Made by a program: the position numbers and the translations under genes
Source of the DNA: Clostridiales bacterium
GTDB lineage: Bacteria; Bacillota; Clostridia; Lachnospirales; Cellulosilyticaceae
Assembly (NCBI GenBank): GCA_019418225.1
Contig: DYCF01000014.1
Location: 38,296-102,295 of the forward strand
Direction of reading: 5' to 3'
DNA: 64,000 bases
The notes under the pieces: generated by a model
The model's database searches: none
Told to the model about the DNA's origin: nothing
The model's input: the letters and a program-made list of their open reading frames with translations, nothing else
Shown here: one piece after another, positions 17,047 to 26,793 of the stretch
Layout: each line of letters starts with the position of its first letter
How positions within the stretch are numbered: position 1 is the stretch's first letter

Positions 17047-17074
17047 TTGATTGATTTTACATTCAAAATATAAA
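17047..17074 (+). promoter_or_regulatory. Promoter of the oligopeptide transporter operon
   Basis: TTGATT (17047-17052), a 16-bp spacer and TATAAA (17069-17074), 65 bp before the ATG of the substrate-binding protein. Confidence 0.5.
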
Positions 17075-17138
17075 CTTGAAAGTAATATCTTATGATTATT
17101 AATAGTCATGATTAAAAAAATAATAGGAGGAAACTAAA

Positions 17139-19139
17139 ATGAAAAAATTAGTTAAAAAATTAATTGTTGCATTAGCTGTAGCTGGCATCGCAGTAGGTAG
17201 TTTAGCTGGTTGTGGCGCAGGAAACGATGCAGCAGTAAGTGGCGCATTAATCTTAGGTGTACAACAATTCAATGAAGTATTTAGTCCATTCTACTATACT
17301 TCATCTTATGATAAGGATGTTTGGGAACAAGTGCATGCAAACTTAATTGAATCTGATCGTGAAGGGAGCCCAGTAGGTGCCCTTGCAGATTATGAAATTG
17401 AAGAAATCAAAAATGATGCAGGTGAAGTTGTTAACACAGTTTATAGATTCACCTTAAAAGAAGGTGTGAAATTCAGTGATGGATCACCAATTACTGCAGA
17501 TGATATTATCTTTAATATTAAAGTATATTGTGATCCAACTTATACAGGGATGGCAACACTTTACACAACACCTATTGTAGGTATTAATGAATATCGCTAT
17601 GATGATCCAAATTATTCAGCTAAAATTGAAGAAATTAAAGTAGCTTCTCAAACTGTTACAGATGATGAAATCAAAGCTTATATTCAAAAATGTGCTGAAA
17701 ATGATTATGCAGAATATGGTAGTGAAACTGTTAATGAATATACAGGATTTACTAATCCAGATGGTTTAACAGGTGATGCTTTAAAACAAGCAGAAATTAA
17801 AGCTTATGCTGACTTTGAAATCGCCAATGTTTTTGAAGACTACCGTCAAGGGGCAATTGATGATAAATACAAAACATTAGAACAAGAATACATACAAGGT
17901 AACCTTGCTGAGGGTACAATCCATGTCCCAGATATTGAAGGGGTTAAAAAAATAGATGATCGTACAGTAGAAGTAACAATTGAAGGGATTGATCCAAAGG
18001 CAATTTGGAACTTCAGTTTCCCTGTAGCACCACAAAGTTATTACGGTGTAGGGAATGATGGTACAGAGTTTACAAAAGGTAACCTTTCAATGGTAGAAGA
18101 GAAAAATGCTGTGCCAGTAGGCGCAGGTCCTTATACATTTGAAAAATATGAGAATAACGTGGCAACACTTCGTGCAAATCCAAACTTCTATTTAGGTGAA
18201 CCAAAAATTCCAACACTTAAAATTCAAGTAACATCAGAAGCTAATAAAATTGATAGTGTTGTAAGTGGGGCAATGGATATTTCTGACCCAAGTGCTTCTT
18301 TAGAGGCTGTAGCAGAAGTAGAAAAAGCAGGTCTTCACTATGAATTGATTGAGAACCTTGGTTATGGTTACATTGGTATTAACGCTGAACGTGTATCAGA
18401 TATTAATGTACGTAAAGGCTTAATGCACCTTATGAATAGAGAGCCAGCTATTGAAACATATTATGGTGAACTGGCATCAGTTATTGAAAGACCAATGTCA
18501 ATGGTATCTTGGGCTTATCCAGAAGATGCAGAGCCAGTTTATCCATTTAGTCCAGAGAAAGCACTTGAATACTTCAAAGCTGCTGGTTATGAACAAGTAA
18601 ATGGTCAACTTGTAAAAGATGGTAAACAACTTAAAATTGAAGTTGGTATCGGCGGTGACGGAACAATGAACCATCCATCAGCACCAATCTTAACTCAAAT
18701 GAAAGCTGAAATGGAAAAATTAGGAGCAGTTCTTGAAATTAATGACTGTGATACAAATATTCTCTTTGACCGTATGAATTCTGGTAGCTGGGATATGTGG
18801 GTAGCTGCTTGGGGAGCAGACATTGATCCAGATATGTACCAAGTATACTCAAGTAATGGCCCAAGTAACCACTATCACATTAAAAATGCAGAACTTGACA
18901 AACTTATCATGGATGCACGTTCAACAACAGATATTGAGGAACGTAAAGAATACTATGCAAAAGCACTTGATATTGTTATGGATGAAGCTGTAGAAATGCC
19001 AGTTTACCAAAGAAAGAATATGTATATTTATAACCCAGCAGTTGTAAATATCGATACACTTCCAAAAGATATGACACCATACTATGGTTTCCCATGTGAA
19101 AAAACAGTTGATGTTGTAAATGTTGAGCTTGTTAAATAA
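17139..19139 (+). CDS. Oligopeptide ABC transporter substrate-binding lipoprotein
   Basis: A 666-residue family 5 solute-binding protein (OppA/DppA type). The N-terminus is a lipoprotein signal: positively charged MKKLVKKL, a hydrophobic stretch, and LAGC with the lipidated Cys at 25. Typical motifs such as TLKEGVKFSDGSPITADDI follow. It is longer than usual OppA (about 540), with an acidic insertion at roughly residues 165-275. It captures peptides outside the membrane and hands them to the permeases encoded next. A strong AGGAGG site precedes the ATG. The following spacer can form a hairpin, which may lower downstream expression relative to this abundant component. Confidence 0.93.
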   Translation: MKKLVKKLIVALAVAGIAVGSLAGCGAGNDAAVSGALILGVQQFNEVFSPFYYTSSYDKDVWEQVHANLIESDREGSPVGALADYEIEEIKNDAGEVVNTVYRFTLKEGVKFSDGSPITADDIIFNIKVYCDPTYTGMATLYTTPIVGINEYRYDDPNYSAKIEEIKVASQTVTDDEIKAYIQKCAENDYAEYGSETVNEYTGFTNPDGLTGDALKQAEIKAYADFEIANVFEDYRQGAIDDKYKTLEQEYIQGNLAEGTIHVPDIEGVKKIDDRTVEVTIEGIDPKAIWNFSFPVAPQSYYGVGNDGTEFTKGNLSMVEEKNAVPVGAGPYTFEKYENNVATLRANPNFYLGEPKIPTLKIQVTSEANKIDSVVSGAMDISDPSASLEAVAEVEKAGLHYELIENLGYGYIGINAERVSDINVRKGLMHLMNREPAIETYYGELASVIERPMSMVSWAYPEDAEPVYPFSPEKALEYFKAAGYEQVNGQLVKDGKQLKIEVGIGGDGTMNHPSAPILTQMKAEMEKLGAVLEINDCDTNILFDRMNSGSWDMWVAAWGADIDPDMYQVYSSNGPSNHYHIKNAELDKLIMDARSTTDIEERKEYYAKALDIVMDEAVEMPVYQRKNMYIYNPAVVNIDTLPKDMTPYYGFPCEKTVDVVNVELVK

Positions 19140-19245
19140 TAAGTGACTTAGAAGAAATCCAACCGTTACGGCGGTTGGTATTTCTTTCACTTTTTATAAA
19201 TATTATGTAAAGTGTATAAAAATTCAAAATAATCAGGAGGCAGCA

Positions 19246-20214
19246 ATGAAAGATTATATTATTAGACGTCTTTTAACTTGTATTGTGGTACTCTTTGGTG
19301 TATCCATTATTTTATATGGTGTGATTCGCTTAATGCCAGGAGATTACATAGATAACACAATGGCAAATATGCCAAATGCAACACAAGAAATGAAAGATAA
19401 TTTAAAAGCTTTATATGGCCTTGATAAAGGTGTAGTAGAAGGGTATTTCGCATGGGCAGGAGATGCTATTAAAGGCGACCTTGGAACTTCTTTTGTATAT
19501 AAAAAACCAGTAGCAGAAGTAATTGGTTCTAAAATGTGGACTTCATTCTTCTTAGCACTGCCAGCTTTTATTTTACAGCTTTTAATAGGGATTCCTTTAG
19601 GGATTATTTCTGCAACGAAGCAATATACAAAGACAGACTACTTTGTAACAGCATTAGCACTCTTAGGTATTTCTCTTCCAAGTTTCTTCTTTGCAGCAAT
19701 CTTACAACGTGTGTTCTCAGTAGGCCTTGGATGGTTACCACTTCAAGGGATGATCACAGCACGTGCAGATTATACAGGTTTTGCCCTTGTTATGGATAAG
19801 GCAGTTCACTTTATTTTACCAATTGTGGTACTTACATTTACAAGTATGGGTGCACTTATGCGTTATTCAAGAACAAATATGCTTGAAGAAATTAATTCAG
19901 ATTATGTACGTACAGCGCGTGCAAAAGGTTTAAGTGAACATAAAGTTATTTATAAACATGCTTTTAGAAACACACTTATCCCAATTGTAACTTTAGTAGG
20001 TGGGATGCTCCCATCACTTTTTGCAGGTGCCATTATTACAGAAGGTATTTTTGCTATTGATGGGATCGGTTATACAGCCCTTCAAGCTTTAAAAGCAGGA
20101 GATATTCCATTTATTATGGGCTTCAATATGTTCCTTGCAGTCCTTACACTTGCAGGTACATTACTTTCTGATATTTTATATGCTGTGGTAGACCCACGTG
20201 TAAGACTTAGATAA
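19246..20214 (+). CDS. Oligopeptide ABC transporter permease (OppB type)
   Basis: A 322-residue permease with six predicted membrane segments. The N-terminal segment IIRRLLTCIVVLFGVSIILY is typical of OppB/DppB, and the cytoplasmic EAA-like loop SDYVRTARAKGLSEHKVIYK docks the ATPases. It forms the channel with the OppC-type subunit. AGGAGG lies 7 bp before the ATG. It is 14 bp from the next permease gene, so co-transcribed. Confidence 0.93.
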   Translation: MKDYIIRRLLTCIVVLFGVSIILYGVIRLMPGDYIDNTMANMPNATQEMKDNLKALYGLDKGVVEGYFAWAGDAIKGDLGTSFVYKKPVAEVIGSKMWTSFFLALPAFILQLLIGIPLGIISATKQYTKTDYFVTALALLGISLPSFFFAAILQRVFSVGLGWLPLQGMITARADYTGFALVMDKAVHFILPIVVLTFTSMGALMRYSRTNMLEEINSDYVRTARAKGLSEHKVIYKHAFRNTLIPIVTLVGGMLPSLFAGAIITEGIFAIDGIGYTALQALKAGDIPFIMGFNMFLAVLTLAGTLLSDILYAVVDPRVRLR

Positions 20215-20227
20215 AGGAGGAGAAGAG

Positions 20228-21235
20228 ATGGCAAATTTAGAAATGGCAGAAGATCGCATGCAAGATGTATCTGGTCAAGAAAAAGAAACAATTCAAGTTG
20301 AAAAAGTAATCACACCAGGTCAAATGGTTATGAAACGCTTTTTACGTAATAAATTAGCAATCGTAGGGATTGTACTTATTGCGGCAATGCTTATTTTCTC
20401 CTTTATTGGACCACTTTTCAGTTCATATGGAGAGTATGATATCTTCTTTACAAAAGATGGGGTAGAGCTTGCGGCTAATAGTGAAGATACACTTCAAGAA
20501 GGTACAAAAATTTTAACAAAAGCCCCTATTTCAAGTACACACCTTTTAGGAACAGACCGTGATGGGCGTGATGTTTTAACAAGACTTATGTATGGTGGAC
20601 GTATCTCGTTAATGGTAGGAATTGTTGTTATTGCTATTGAAGTACTTATAGGAATTGTATTAGGTGGGATTGCAGGATACTATGGTGGCTGGATTGATAA
20701 TATTATCATGCGTATCGTAGATGTATTTAACTGTATTCCAACACTACCTATTATGCTTATTTTAAGTTCTGCAATGTTAGCACTTGGTGTACCACAACAG
20801 TCTAAAATTTATGTTTTAATGCTAGCACTTGGTTTACTTGGGTGGGCAAGTGTTGCAAGACTTGTACGTGGTCAGATTTTAAGCCTTCGTGACCAAGAGT
20901 ATATGGTAGCGACAGAAGCAATAGGACTTCGACCAGCACAGAAGATTTTTAAACATCTTATACCAAATGTTATGCCACAGCTTATTGTATTTGTAACACT
21001 TGGTATTGGTAATGTTATTTTAATGGAATCTTCATTAAGTTATTTAGGAATTGGGGTACCATTCCCATATGCTTCATGGGGGAACATGGTAAATGCCGTA
21101 ACAGACCCTATTATTATGAAAGGTTTCTTAAATATCTGGGCACCACCAGGACTTTGCATCTTAATAACTGTATTAGGTTTCAACTTTATTGGCGATGGGC
21201 TTCGTGATGCCTTTGACCCTAAAATGAAAAGGTAG
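20228..21235 (+). CDS. Oligopeptide ABC transporter permease (OppC type)
   Basis: A 335-residue permease of the OppC/DppC type. A cytoplasmic N-terminal tail of about 40 residues is followed by a first membrane helix and a periplasm-side loop, then the five-helix core. The motif LGTDRDGRDVLTRLMYGGR and the EAA loop QEYMVATEAIGLRPAQKIFK are diagnostic. It pairs with the OppB-type subunit. AAGGAGGAG lies just before the start ATG. Its stop is only 9 bp from the probable start of the first ATPase gene. Confidence 0.93.
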   Translation: MANLEMAEDRMQDVSGQEKETIQVEKVITPGQMVMKRFLRNKLAIVGIVLIAAMLIFSFIGPLFSSYGEYDIFFTKDGVELAANSEDTLQEGTKILTKAPISSTHLLGTDRDGRDVLTRLMYGGRISLMVGIVVIAIEVLIGIVLGGIAGYYGGWIDNIIMRIVDVFNCIPTLPIMLILSSAMLALGVPQQSKIYVLMLALGLLGWASVARLVRGQILSLRDQEYMVATEAIGLRPAQKIFKHLIPNVMPQLIVFVTLGIGNVILMESSLSYLGIGVPFPYASWGNMVNAVTDPIIMKGFLNIWAPPGLCILITVLGFNFIGDGLRDAFDPKMKR

Positions 21236-21244
21236 GTGATTGAT

Positions 21245-22378
21245 ATGGCAGATGCAGTAAGTAAAAAAGAAGTTAGAAAACATCTTAAGGCGATTGCAAA
21301 AGAAAATGCAAAGATTATTAAAGCTTATGAAAAAGAGAAAAAAAGAAAAAATGTCCCACCTAGTGAATATCAAACACAGATGAGAGACCCTAATAATATT
21401 ATTGAAATCGATAATTTACAAACACATTTCTTTACAGATATGGGGGTTGTAAAATCAGTAAATGGTGTCACAATTGATATTCCAGCTGGTAAAACCGTCG
21501 CACTTGTAGGAGAGTCTGGATGCGGAAAATCTGTAACAAGTCTTTCGCTTATGAAGCTTGTTCAAGGCCCAACTGGCCAAATTGTAGGTGGACAAATTCG
21601 TTACAATCGCTCAAGTGGTCCAATTGATATTGTGAAAACACCAATTAGTGAGATGCAACATATTCGTGGGAATGAAATCAGTATGATTTTCCAAGAACCA
21701 ATGACAAGCTTAAATCCAATCTTCAAGATTGGAATGCAATTAGATGAGACAATTGCTTTACATAATCCACAAATGAGTAAAGAAGAAGTTAAGGCAAGAA
21801 GTATTGAGATGCTTAAACTTGTAGGAATTGCGAGAGCAGAGGGAATTTATAATTGTTATCCACATGAACTTTCAGGTGGGATGAGACAACGTGTTGTGAT
21901 TGCTATGTCACTTTCATGTAATCCTAAGATGATTATTGCTGATGAGCCAACAACAGCCCTTGACGTAACTATTCAGGCACAGGTTCTTGACTTACTTCGT
22001 GATTTGAAAGATAAGATTGATGCAAGTATTTTATTAATTACGCATGACCTAGGTGTTGTAGCAGAAATGGCAGATTATGTTGTTGTTATGTATGCAGGAC
22101 GTGTTGTCGAACAAGGTAATGTACATGAAGTATTCTTAAATCCAAGTCATCCATATACAAAAGGGTTATTAAAAAGTAAGCCAGTTGTTAATAAGAAGGT
22201 TGATAAACTTTATTCGATTCCAGGTCAAGTACCAAATCCTATTAATATGCCAAGTCACTGTGCATTTAAAGATCGTTGTGAAGAATGCATTGCAGCATGT
22301 AGTGGCGATGTACCAAGTCTTACAGCGCTTACACCAACTCATGGTGTAGCATGCTGGTGTTATAAGGAGGGAAGATAA
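21245..22378 (+). CDS. Oligopeptide ABC transporter ATPase (OppD type)
   Basis: A 377-residue ATPase from the ATG at 21245, which has AGGTAGGTG correctly spaced upstream; the GTG at 21236 would sit inside that site. Walker A is GESGCGKS (89-96), the signature is LSGGM, Walker B is MIIADEPTTALD, and the C-terminal oligopeptide-transport Cys domain is present (CAFKDRCEECIAAC). That Cys domain in this family can bind a 4Fe-4S cluster. Unusual is a charged N-terminal extension of about 45 residues rich in Lys and Glu before the ABC domain, which ordinary OppD proteins lack. Confidence 0.92.
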   Translation: MADAVSKKEVRKHLKAIAKENAKIIKAYEKEKKRKNVPPSEYQTQMRDPNNIIEIDNLQTHFFTDMGVVKSVNGVTIDIPAGKTVALVGESGCGKSVTSLSLMKLVQGPTGQIVGGQIRYNRSSGPIDIVKTPISEMQHIRGNEISMIFQEPMTSLNPIFKIGMQLDETIALHNPQMSKEEVKARSIEMLKLVGIARAEGIYNCYPHELSGGMRQRVVIAMSLSCNPKMIIADEPTTALDVTIQAQVLDLLRDLKDKIDASILLITHDLGVVAEMADYVVVMYAGRVVEQGNVHEVFLNPSHPYTKGLLKSKPVVNKKVDKLYSIPGQVPNPINMPSHCAFKDRCEECIAACSGDVPSLTALTPTHGVACWCYKEGR

Positions 22379-22380
22379 CA

Positions 22381-23355
22381 ATGGCAGAAAATATTTTAGA
22401 AGTTAAAGAACTCGTAAAATACTTCCCTATTAAAGCTGGTGTGCTTCAAAAAACAGTAGGGAATGTTAAAGCTGTAAATGGAATTTCTTTTAATATTGAA
22501 AAAGGGACAACAATGGGGCTTGTAGGTGAGTCTGGCTGTGGTAAAACAACTGTAGGACGCACACTTCTTCGCTTACAAGAACCAACTAGTGGTGAAGTTT
22601 TATTTGAAGGAAAAGATATCTTTAAATTAAATAAAAAGCAGATGCGTGAACTTCGACCTGAAATTCAGCTTATTTTCCAAGATCCATATAGTTCACTAAG
22701 TCCAAGAATGCCAGTAGGTGCAATTATTGGAGAAGGGGTAAGACAACATAATATCGTACCAAAAGAGCAAATAAAAGAATACGTACTTAAAGTGATGAAA
22801 GAATGTGGACTTCAAGAACATCATTATGACCGTTACCCACACGAATTCTCAGGGGGTCAAAGACAACGTATTTGTATTGCCAGAGCTTTAGCACTTAAAC
22901 CAAAACTTATTGTAGCTGACGAACCTGTATCAGCCCTTGATGTATCTATTCAAGCACAGGTTATCAACCTTTTAAAAGATTTACAAAAAGAACATGGTTT
23001 TAGCTATCTGTTTATTTCTCATGACCTTTCAGTTGTAGAACATATTTCAGATAAAGTAGGTGTTATGTATTTAGGAAACTTGGTAGAAATGGGAAGTAAA
23101 GAAGATATCTTTAGTAACCCAATGCATCCTTATACAAAAGCACTCTTTAGTGCAGTGCCTATTCCGGATCCTACAGTTAAAATGAATCGTATTATTCTAG
23201 AAGGAGACATTCCTTCACCAGCAAACCCTCCAGCAGGTTGTAAATTCCATACACGTTGTAAAGAATGTATGGAAGTCTGTAAGAGTGTAGAACCTAAATA
23301 TAAAGATTATGGCAATGGTCATTTAGTGGCGTGCCACCTTTATAATCAAGATTAA
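22381..23355 (+). CDS. Oligopeptide ABC transporter ATPase (OppF type)
   Basis: A 324-residue ATPase, partner of the OppD-type protein. Walker A is GESGCGKT, signature FSGGQRQR, Walker B LIVADEPVSALD, and the C-terminal domain with CKFHTRCKECMEVC follows. It pairs with OppD to drive peptide import. It begins 2 bp after the previous stop, with AAGGAGGGAAG as ribosome-binding site inside the end of that gene. Its stop codon overlaps the start of the small membrane protein gene. Confidence 0.94.
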   Translation: MAENILEVKELVKYFPIKAGVLQKTVGNVKAVNGISFNIEKGTTMGLVGESGCGKTTVGRTLLRLQEPTSGEVLFEGKDIFKLNKKQMRELRPEIQLIFQDPYSSLSPRMPVGAIIGEGVRQHNIVPKEQIKEYVLKVMKECGLQEHHYDRYPHEFSGGQRQRICIARALALKPKLIVADEPVSALDVSIQAQVINLLKDLQKEHGFSYLFISHDLSVVEHISDKVGVMYLGNLVEMGSKEDIFSNPMHPYTKALFSAVPIPDPTVKMNRIILEGDIPSPANPPAGCKFHTRCKECMEVCKSVEPKYKDYGNGHLVACHLYNQD

Positions 23356-23591
23356 TGAAGCAGTTTAAAGATGATGGGCGTACCATTGCGGATATGAATG
23401 TGGAGGGGATGCCATGGTACAAACCACATAAGAAAAATACGGCATCAAGTGAGCCACTACATTTAACAAGAGCTGAGAAAAGAGCCATGTTTATGGGGAT
23501 TATGTCAGAACTTATTCCCTTGGTGCTCACAATAGTTGTTGTATTTACATTAGTTTTTTTAGCCTTAGATTTATTTTGGCTACGTTCATAA
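23355..23591 (+). CDS. Small single-pass membrane protein in the opp operon
   Basis: A 78-residue protein: a polar N-terminal half (WYKPHKKNTASSEP) followed by one strong hydrophobic segment at about 51-73 (LIPLVLTIVVVFTLVFLALD) and a short tail. Its ATG shares one base with the stop of the OppF-type gene (TAATG), so it is translationally coupled to the transporter. I do not recognise the family. It may be an accessory subunit of the transporter or an assembly factor. A terminator follows 50 bp later, marking the end of the operon. Confidence 0.72.
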   Translation: MKQFKDDGRTIADMNVEGMPWYKPHKKNTASSEPLHLTRAEKRAMFMGIMSELIPLVLTIVVVFTLVFLALDLFWLRS

Positions 23592-23641
23592 AGCTTAAGA
23601 AAAATTTTTAAGCTGATAGATCATTAAAGTATATATTAGAA

Positions 23642-23691
23642 AGAGCTACAGTAAATGTAAGCCTATACGGCAGTTTAAAGTAGCTCTTTTT
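23642..23691 (+). terminator. Terminator of the opp operon
   Basis: AGAGCTAC (23642-23649) and GTAGCTCT (23680-23687) form the outer stem, extendable by inner A-T pairs, followed by TTTTTA. Confidence 0.8.
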
Positions 23692-23774
23692 ATGCATTAA
23701 TCTAAAAGAGGAAGCTAGACGCTGAAAATAGATGGTGTTAAGCTAAAGATAAAATGATAGAAAAGGAGAAACAG

Positions 23775-25256
23775 ATGGAAAAGTTTAAAGCATATATGAA
23801 GCAGATGAGTGATTTAGGGCATGCGATTATGCTCATTGATTGGGATTTAAAAACCGGTGCGCCTAAAAATGCAGCACCAGCACATATTAGTGCACTTACA
23901 AATCTTTCAACACAGCAGTTTGAAATGAGTGTGTCTGATGAGATGGGAGCCTTTCTAGAAGAAGTTGAAGCACATCCTGAGAGATTTGATGAGGTAAGCA
24001 TTTGGGCAGCTAAAAAATTACGAAAAGACTATGATGCCACTAAAAATATTCCAACAGCACTTTACAGTAAGTTTGTGCGTTTAACTTCTGAAAGCGAGCA
24101 TGTTTGGGAAAAAGCAAAAAATAATAATGACTTTGCTGGATTTAAGCCTTATCTAGAAGAGATAGTGACGACTTTAAAGGAAATGGCGCATTATCGAAAT
24201 CCGAATCAAAAACCTTATGATGTTTTACTAGATGATTTTGAACCAGGCCTTACAAGTGATGAAATTACACTTATCTTTAGGGAACTACGTGATGGTATTG
24301 TACCACTTGTAGAGGAAATCAAGGAAAAAGAACAGATTGATGATCGTATGCTAATAGGACATTTTAGTAAAGCAGAGCAAGAAAAATTGGCTTATTTTAT
24401 ATTAGATTACATGGGCTATCAAATGGATTCAGGAAAACTCTCAGAAAGTGAGCATCCATTTACAACAGGTACAGCACCTTTTGATGTACGTTTGACGACG
24501 CATTATATGCTAGATGATGCCCGTTCTTCTTTATTTAGTGTACTACATGAAGGTGGACATGGCATTTATGAGCAAAATATTAATCCAGCTTTTGAAGCAA
24601 CACCGCTAGCAACAGGAACATCTATGGGGATTCATGAAAGTCAATCACGTTTTTATGAAAATATCATAGGTCGCAATAAGGCTTTTTGGGTGCCTATTTA
24701 TGGCGAGGTACAAAAAATTATTCCTGGTTATAAGGATGTTGATTTAGATACGTTTTATCGTGGCATTAATAAAGTGACGCCATCACTAATTCGTACAGAA
24801 GCCGATGAATTAACATATAGCTTACATGTAATTTTACGTTTTGAACTTGAAAAGGCACTTTTTGAAGGCAGTTTAGAAGTGAAGGATTTACCAGAAGCTT
24901 GGCGTGAAAAAATGAAGCATTATTTAGGTGTAGTACCTGAAACGGATACGGAGGGTGTGCTTCAAGATACCCATTGGGCAGGTGGTGCTTTTGGCTATTT
25001 CCCATCCTATGCACTAGGCAATGTTTATGGGGCACAGTTTATGCAGCAAATAGAGAAAGAAGAAGGGCCACTAGAAGATTTGCTTGCAAAAGGTGAACTT
25101 GGCTGTATTACAAATTGGCTTAATAAACATATCCATCAATATGGTGCAGCTAAAACACCAATAGAAATTATTAGAGAAAGTTGTCATGAGGGCATTAATA
25201 CAAGACCGCTAATTCGTTACTTTGAAGAAAAATATAAGAAACTATATCATTTATAA
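23775..25256 (+). CDS. M32-family carboxypeptidase (Taq type)
   Basis: A 493-residue metallocarboxypeptidase. The zinc-binding HEGGH motif spans 258-262, and HESQSR plus the downstream Glu-containing helix complete the family pattern. DWDLKTGAPKNA near the N-terminus is typical. The enzyme removes C-terminal residues from peptides in the cytoplasm. The ATG at 23775 is preferred over 23754 because AAAGGAG is placed between them, 7 bp before it. It follows the peptide transporter operon and probably degrades imported peptides. Confidence 0.93.
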   Translation: MEKFKAYMKQMSDLGHAIMLIDWDLKTGAPKNAAPAHISALTNLSTQQFEMSVSDEMGAFLEEVEAHPERFDEVSIWAAKKLRKDYDATKNIPTALYSKFVRLTSESEHVWEKAKNNNDFAGFKPYLEEIVTTLKEMAHYRNPNQKPYDVLLDDFEPGLTSDEITLIFRELRDGIVPLVEEIKEKEQIDDRMLIGHFSKAEQEKLAYFILDYMGYQMDSGKLSESEHPFTTGTAPFDVRLTTHYMLDDARSSLFSVLHEGGHGIYEQNINPAFEATPLATGTSMGIHESQSRFYENIIGRNKAFWVPIYGEVQKIIPGYKDVDLDTFYRGINKVTPSLIRTEADELTYSLHVILRFELEKALFEGSLEVKDLPEAWREKMKHYLGVVPETDTEGVLQDTHWAGGAFGYFPSYALGNVYGAQFMQQIEKEEGPLEDLLAKGELGCITNWLNKHIHQYGAAKTPIEIIRESCHEGINTRPLIRYFEEKYKKLYHL

Positions 25257-25262
25257 GAAATA

Positions 25263-25305
25263 AAAAAAGCTAGTACATAAGGCAGAATAATGTACTAGCT
25301 TTTTT
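25263..25305 (+). terminator. Strong terminator after the carboxypeptidase
   Basis: AAAAAAGCTAGTACAT (25263-25278) pairs exactly with 25290-25305; the loop has 11 bases and a T-run follows. Confidence 0.92.
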
Positions 25306-25464
25306 GTTTGTGATAATAAGTTTTGTACCAAAATGTCTAAAAGGGATAAGCTTTTAAGAAAAAAGTTTATTAACGACGTAAAATATTATATAATATTTTA
25401 AAATTATAGTTTAGTATATTGATTTTCTGAAAAGTTTCGTTTATACTTACTTTATTAATTTATT

Positions 25465-25482
25465 ACTTTATCATAGTAAAGT
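25465..25482 (+). promoter_or_regulatory. Small inverted repeat just before hisZ
   Basis: ACTTTA (25465-25470) and TAAAGT (25477-25482) flank six bases and lie directly before the ribosome-binding site of hisZ. It may be an operator or a translation-control hairpin. No T-box or his leader peptide was seen in the spacer. Confidence 0.3.
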
Positions 25483-25493
25483 GAGGTCGAGAT

Positions 25494-26741
25494 ATGAAGA
25501 ACTATACATTGCATATTCCAGAAGGGGTAAAGGATTATATTGGAGCAGAAGCAGCTCTTAAGGATAAGATTCAAAATCAAATAAAAGAGGTGTTTAGTCA
25601 TTATAGTTATGATTTAATTGAAACACCTACTTTTGAATATTTAAATGTTTTTACAGTAGGAGAAGAAGATTTTCAACAACCTAGTTTATATCATTTAATT
25701 AGCCGTCAAGGGGAAATGATGGCACTTAGAAGTGATATGACGCGTGCCATTGCAAGAGTTGTTTGTACACAGAAAAGCAATACATCTTTGCCACAACGTT
25801 ATGGCTATATGGCAAGTAGTTTCCGCTATCCAGCACGTTATCAAGGGAAGCTTCATGAATTCACGCAAGCAGGTGTAGAGTTAATTGGCAAAAACTGCTT
25901 AGAAGCAGATGCTGAAGTAATTAAGGTAGCGATTGCAGCTATTAAAGCAGCAGGACTTGAAGAGTTCAGCATTCATATTGGAAGCAGTCAATTTTTAGAA
26001 AATGTGCTAAGTGATTTAGGGTTAAGTGAAGGGGTACGTGAGCAAGTTTATGAAGTCATGGAACATAAGGATGGGGTAAAACTTCAAAATATTTTAAAGC
26101 TATCACAAATTGAGGATGAAACCTTGAGACTTTTACTAGAGCTTACACAATGTGCAGGTAGCATTGAATTACTTACAGCAATTAAATCAAAAATGACATC
26201 AGAAAGAGCACAAAAAGCTTTAAATGAATTGGAATCTTTATATGAACTATTAAAAGACTATGGTGTAAGCGAACATGTCTTATTTGATTTTAGCTTATTA
26301 TCTTATGGGAAATATTATACAGGTATGATGTTCCAAATCTTCTGTGAAGGTGTAGGAAGCGCCCTTGCAGAAGGCGGACGTTATGATCATTTATTAAGTG
26401 AGTTTGGAAGAGACCTACCTGCTGTAGGATTTGGTATTAATATTAATATACTTATGCAGCGCCTTATGCAACTTCAGCCTTTAAGTGAAGCACAGACAAA
26501 TCGTAGTTTAATTGTTTCCTATAAGAACACAAGAAAAGTAAGCATTGAGGTGGCTGAAGAGTTAAGAAAACAAAATATGGTAATTGAAAATAGTTTCTTT
26601 GATAATTTTGAAGAGGCATTGGCCTATGCAAAAGAAAAGAAAATAGGTGGTATTTTACACTTTATAGAAGCGGGTAGTATTGAGATTTATAATGTAGCAA
26701 CAGACCAAGTAGAGGTCAAATCAGTAGATGAATTGATGTAG
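25494..26741 (+). CDS. hisZ: ATP phosphoribosyltransferase regulatory subunit
   Basis: A 415-residue HisRS-like protein without tRNA synthetase activity. It has class II motifs (YDLIETPTFEYL, FRYPARYQGKLHEFTQAGVELIG, and GRYDHLLSEFG) and a short anticodon-like C-terminal region. HisZ is needed for the short-form HisG encoded next; together they catalyse and feedback-control the first step of histidine synthesis. A GTGAGGTCGAG site precedes the ATG. It is the first gene of a nine-gene histidine operon. Confidence 0.93.
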   Translation: MKNYTLHIPEGVKDYIGAEAALKDKIQNQIKEVFSHYSYDLIETPTFEYLNVFTVGEEDFQQPSLYHLISRQGEMMALRSDMTRAIARVVCTQKSNTSLPQRYGYMASSFRYPARYQGKLHEFTQAGVELIGKNCLEADAEVIKVAIAAIKAAGLEEFSIHIGSSQFLENVLSDLGLSEGVREQVYEVMEHKDGVKLQNILKLSQIEDETLRLLLELTQCAGSIELLTAIKSKMTSERAQKALNELESLYELLKDYGVSEHVLFDFSLLSYGKYYTGMMFQIFCEGVGSALAEGGRYDHLLSEFGRDLPAVGFGININILMQRLMQLQPLSEAQTNRSLIVSYKNTRKVSIEVAEELRKQNMVIENSFFDNFEEALAYAKEKKIGGILHFIEAGSIEIYNVATDQVEVKSVDELM

Positions 26742-26793
26742 GGATAGAATAAGTATGTTAAAAATAAAGTAAGCGTATTATGGGAGGGTTTAT

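Noticed and set aside
25306..25493. T-box or histidine attenuator before hisZ
   Set aside because: The spacer is under 190 bp, very AT-rich, and has no T-box core sequence, no His codon run and no terminator directly before hisZ.
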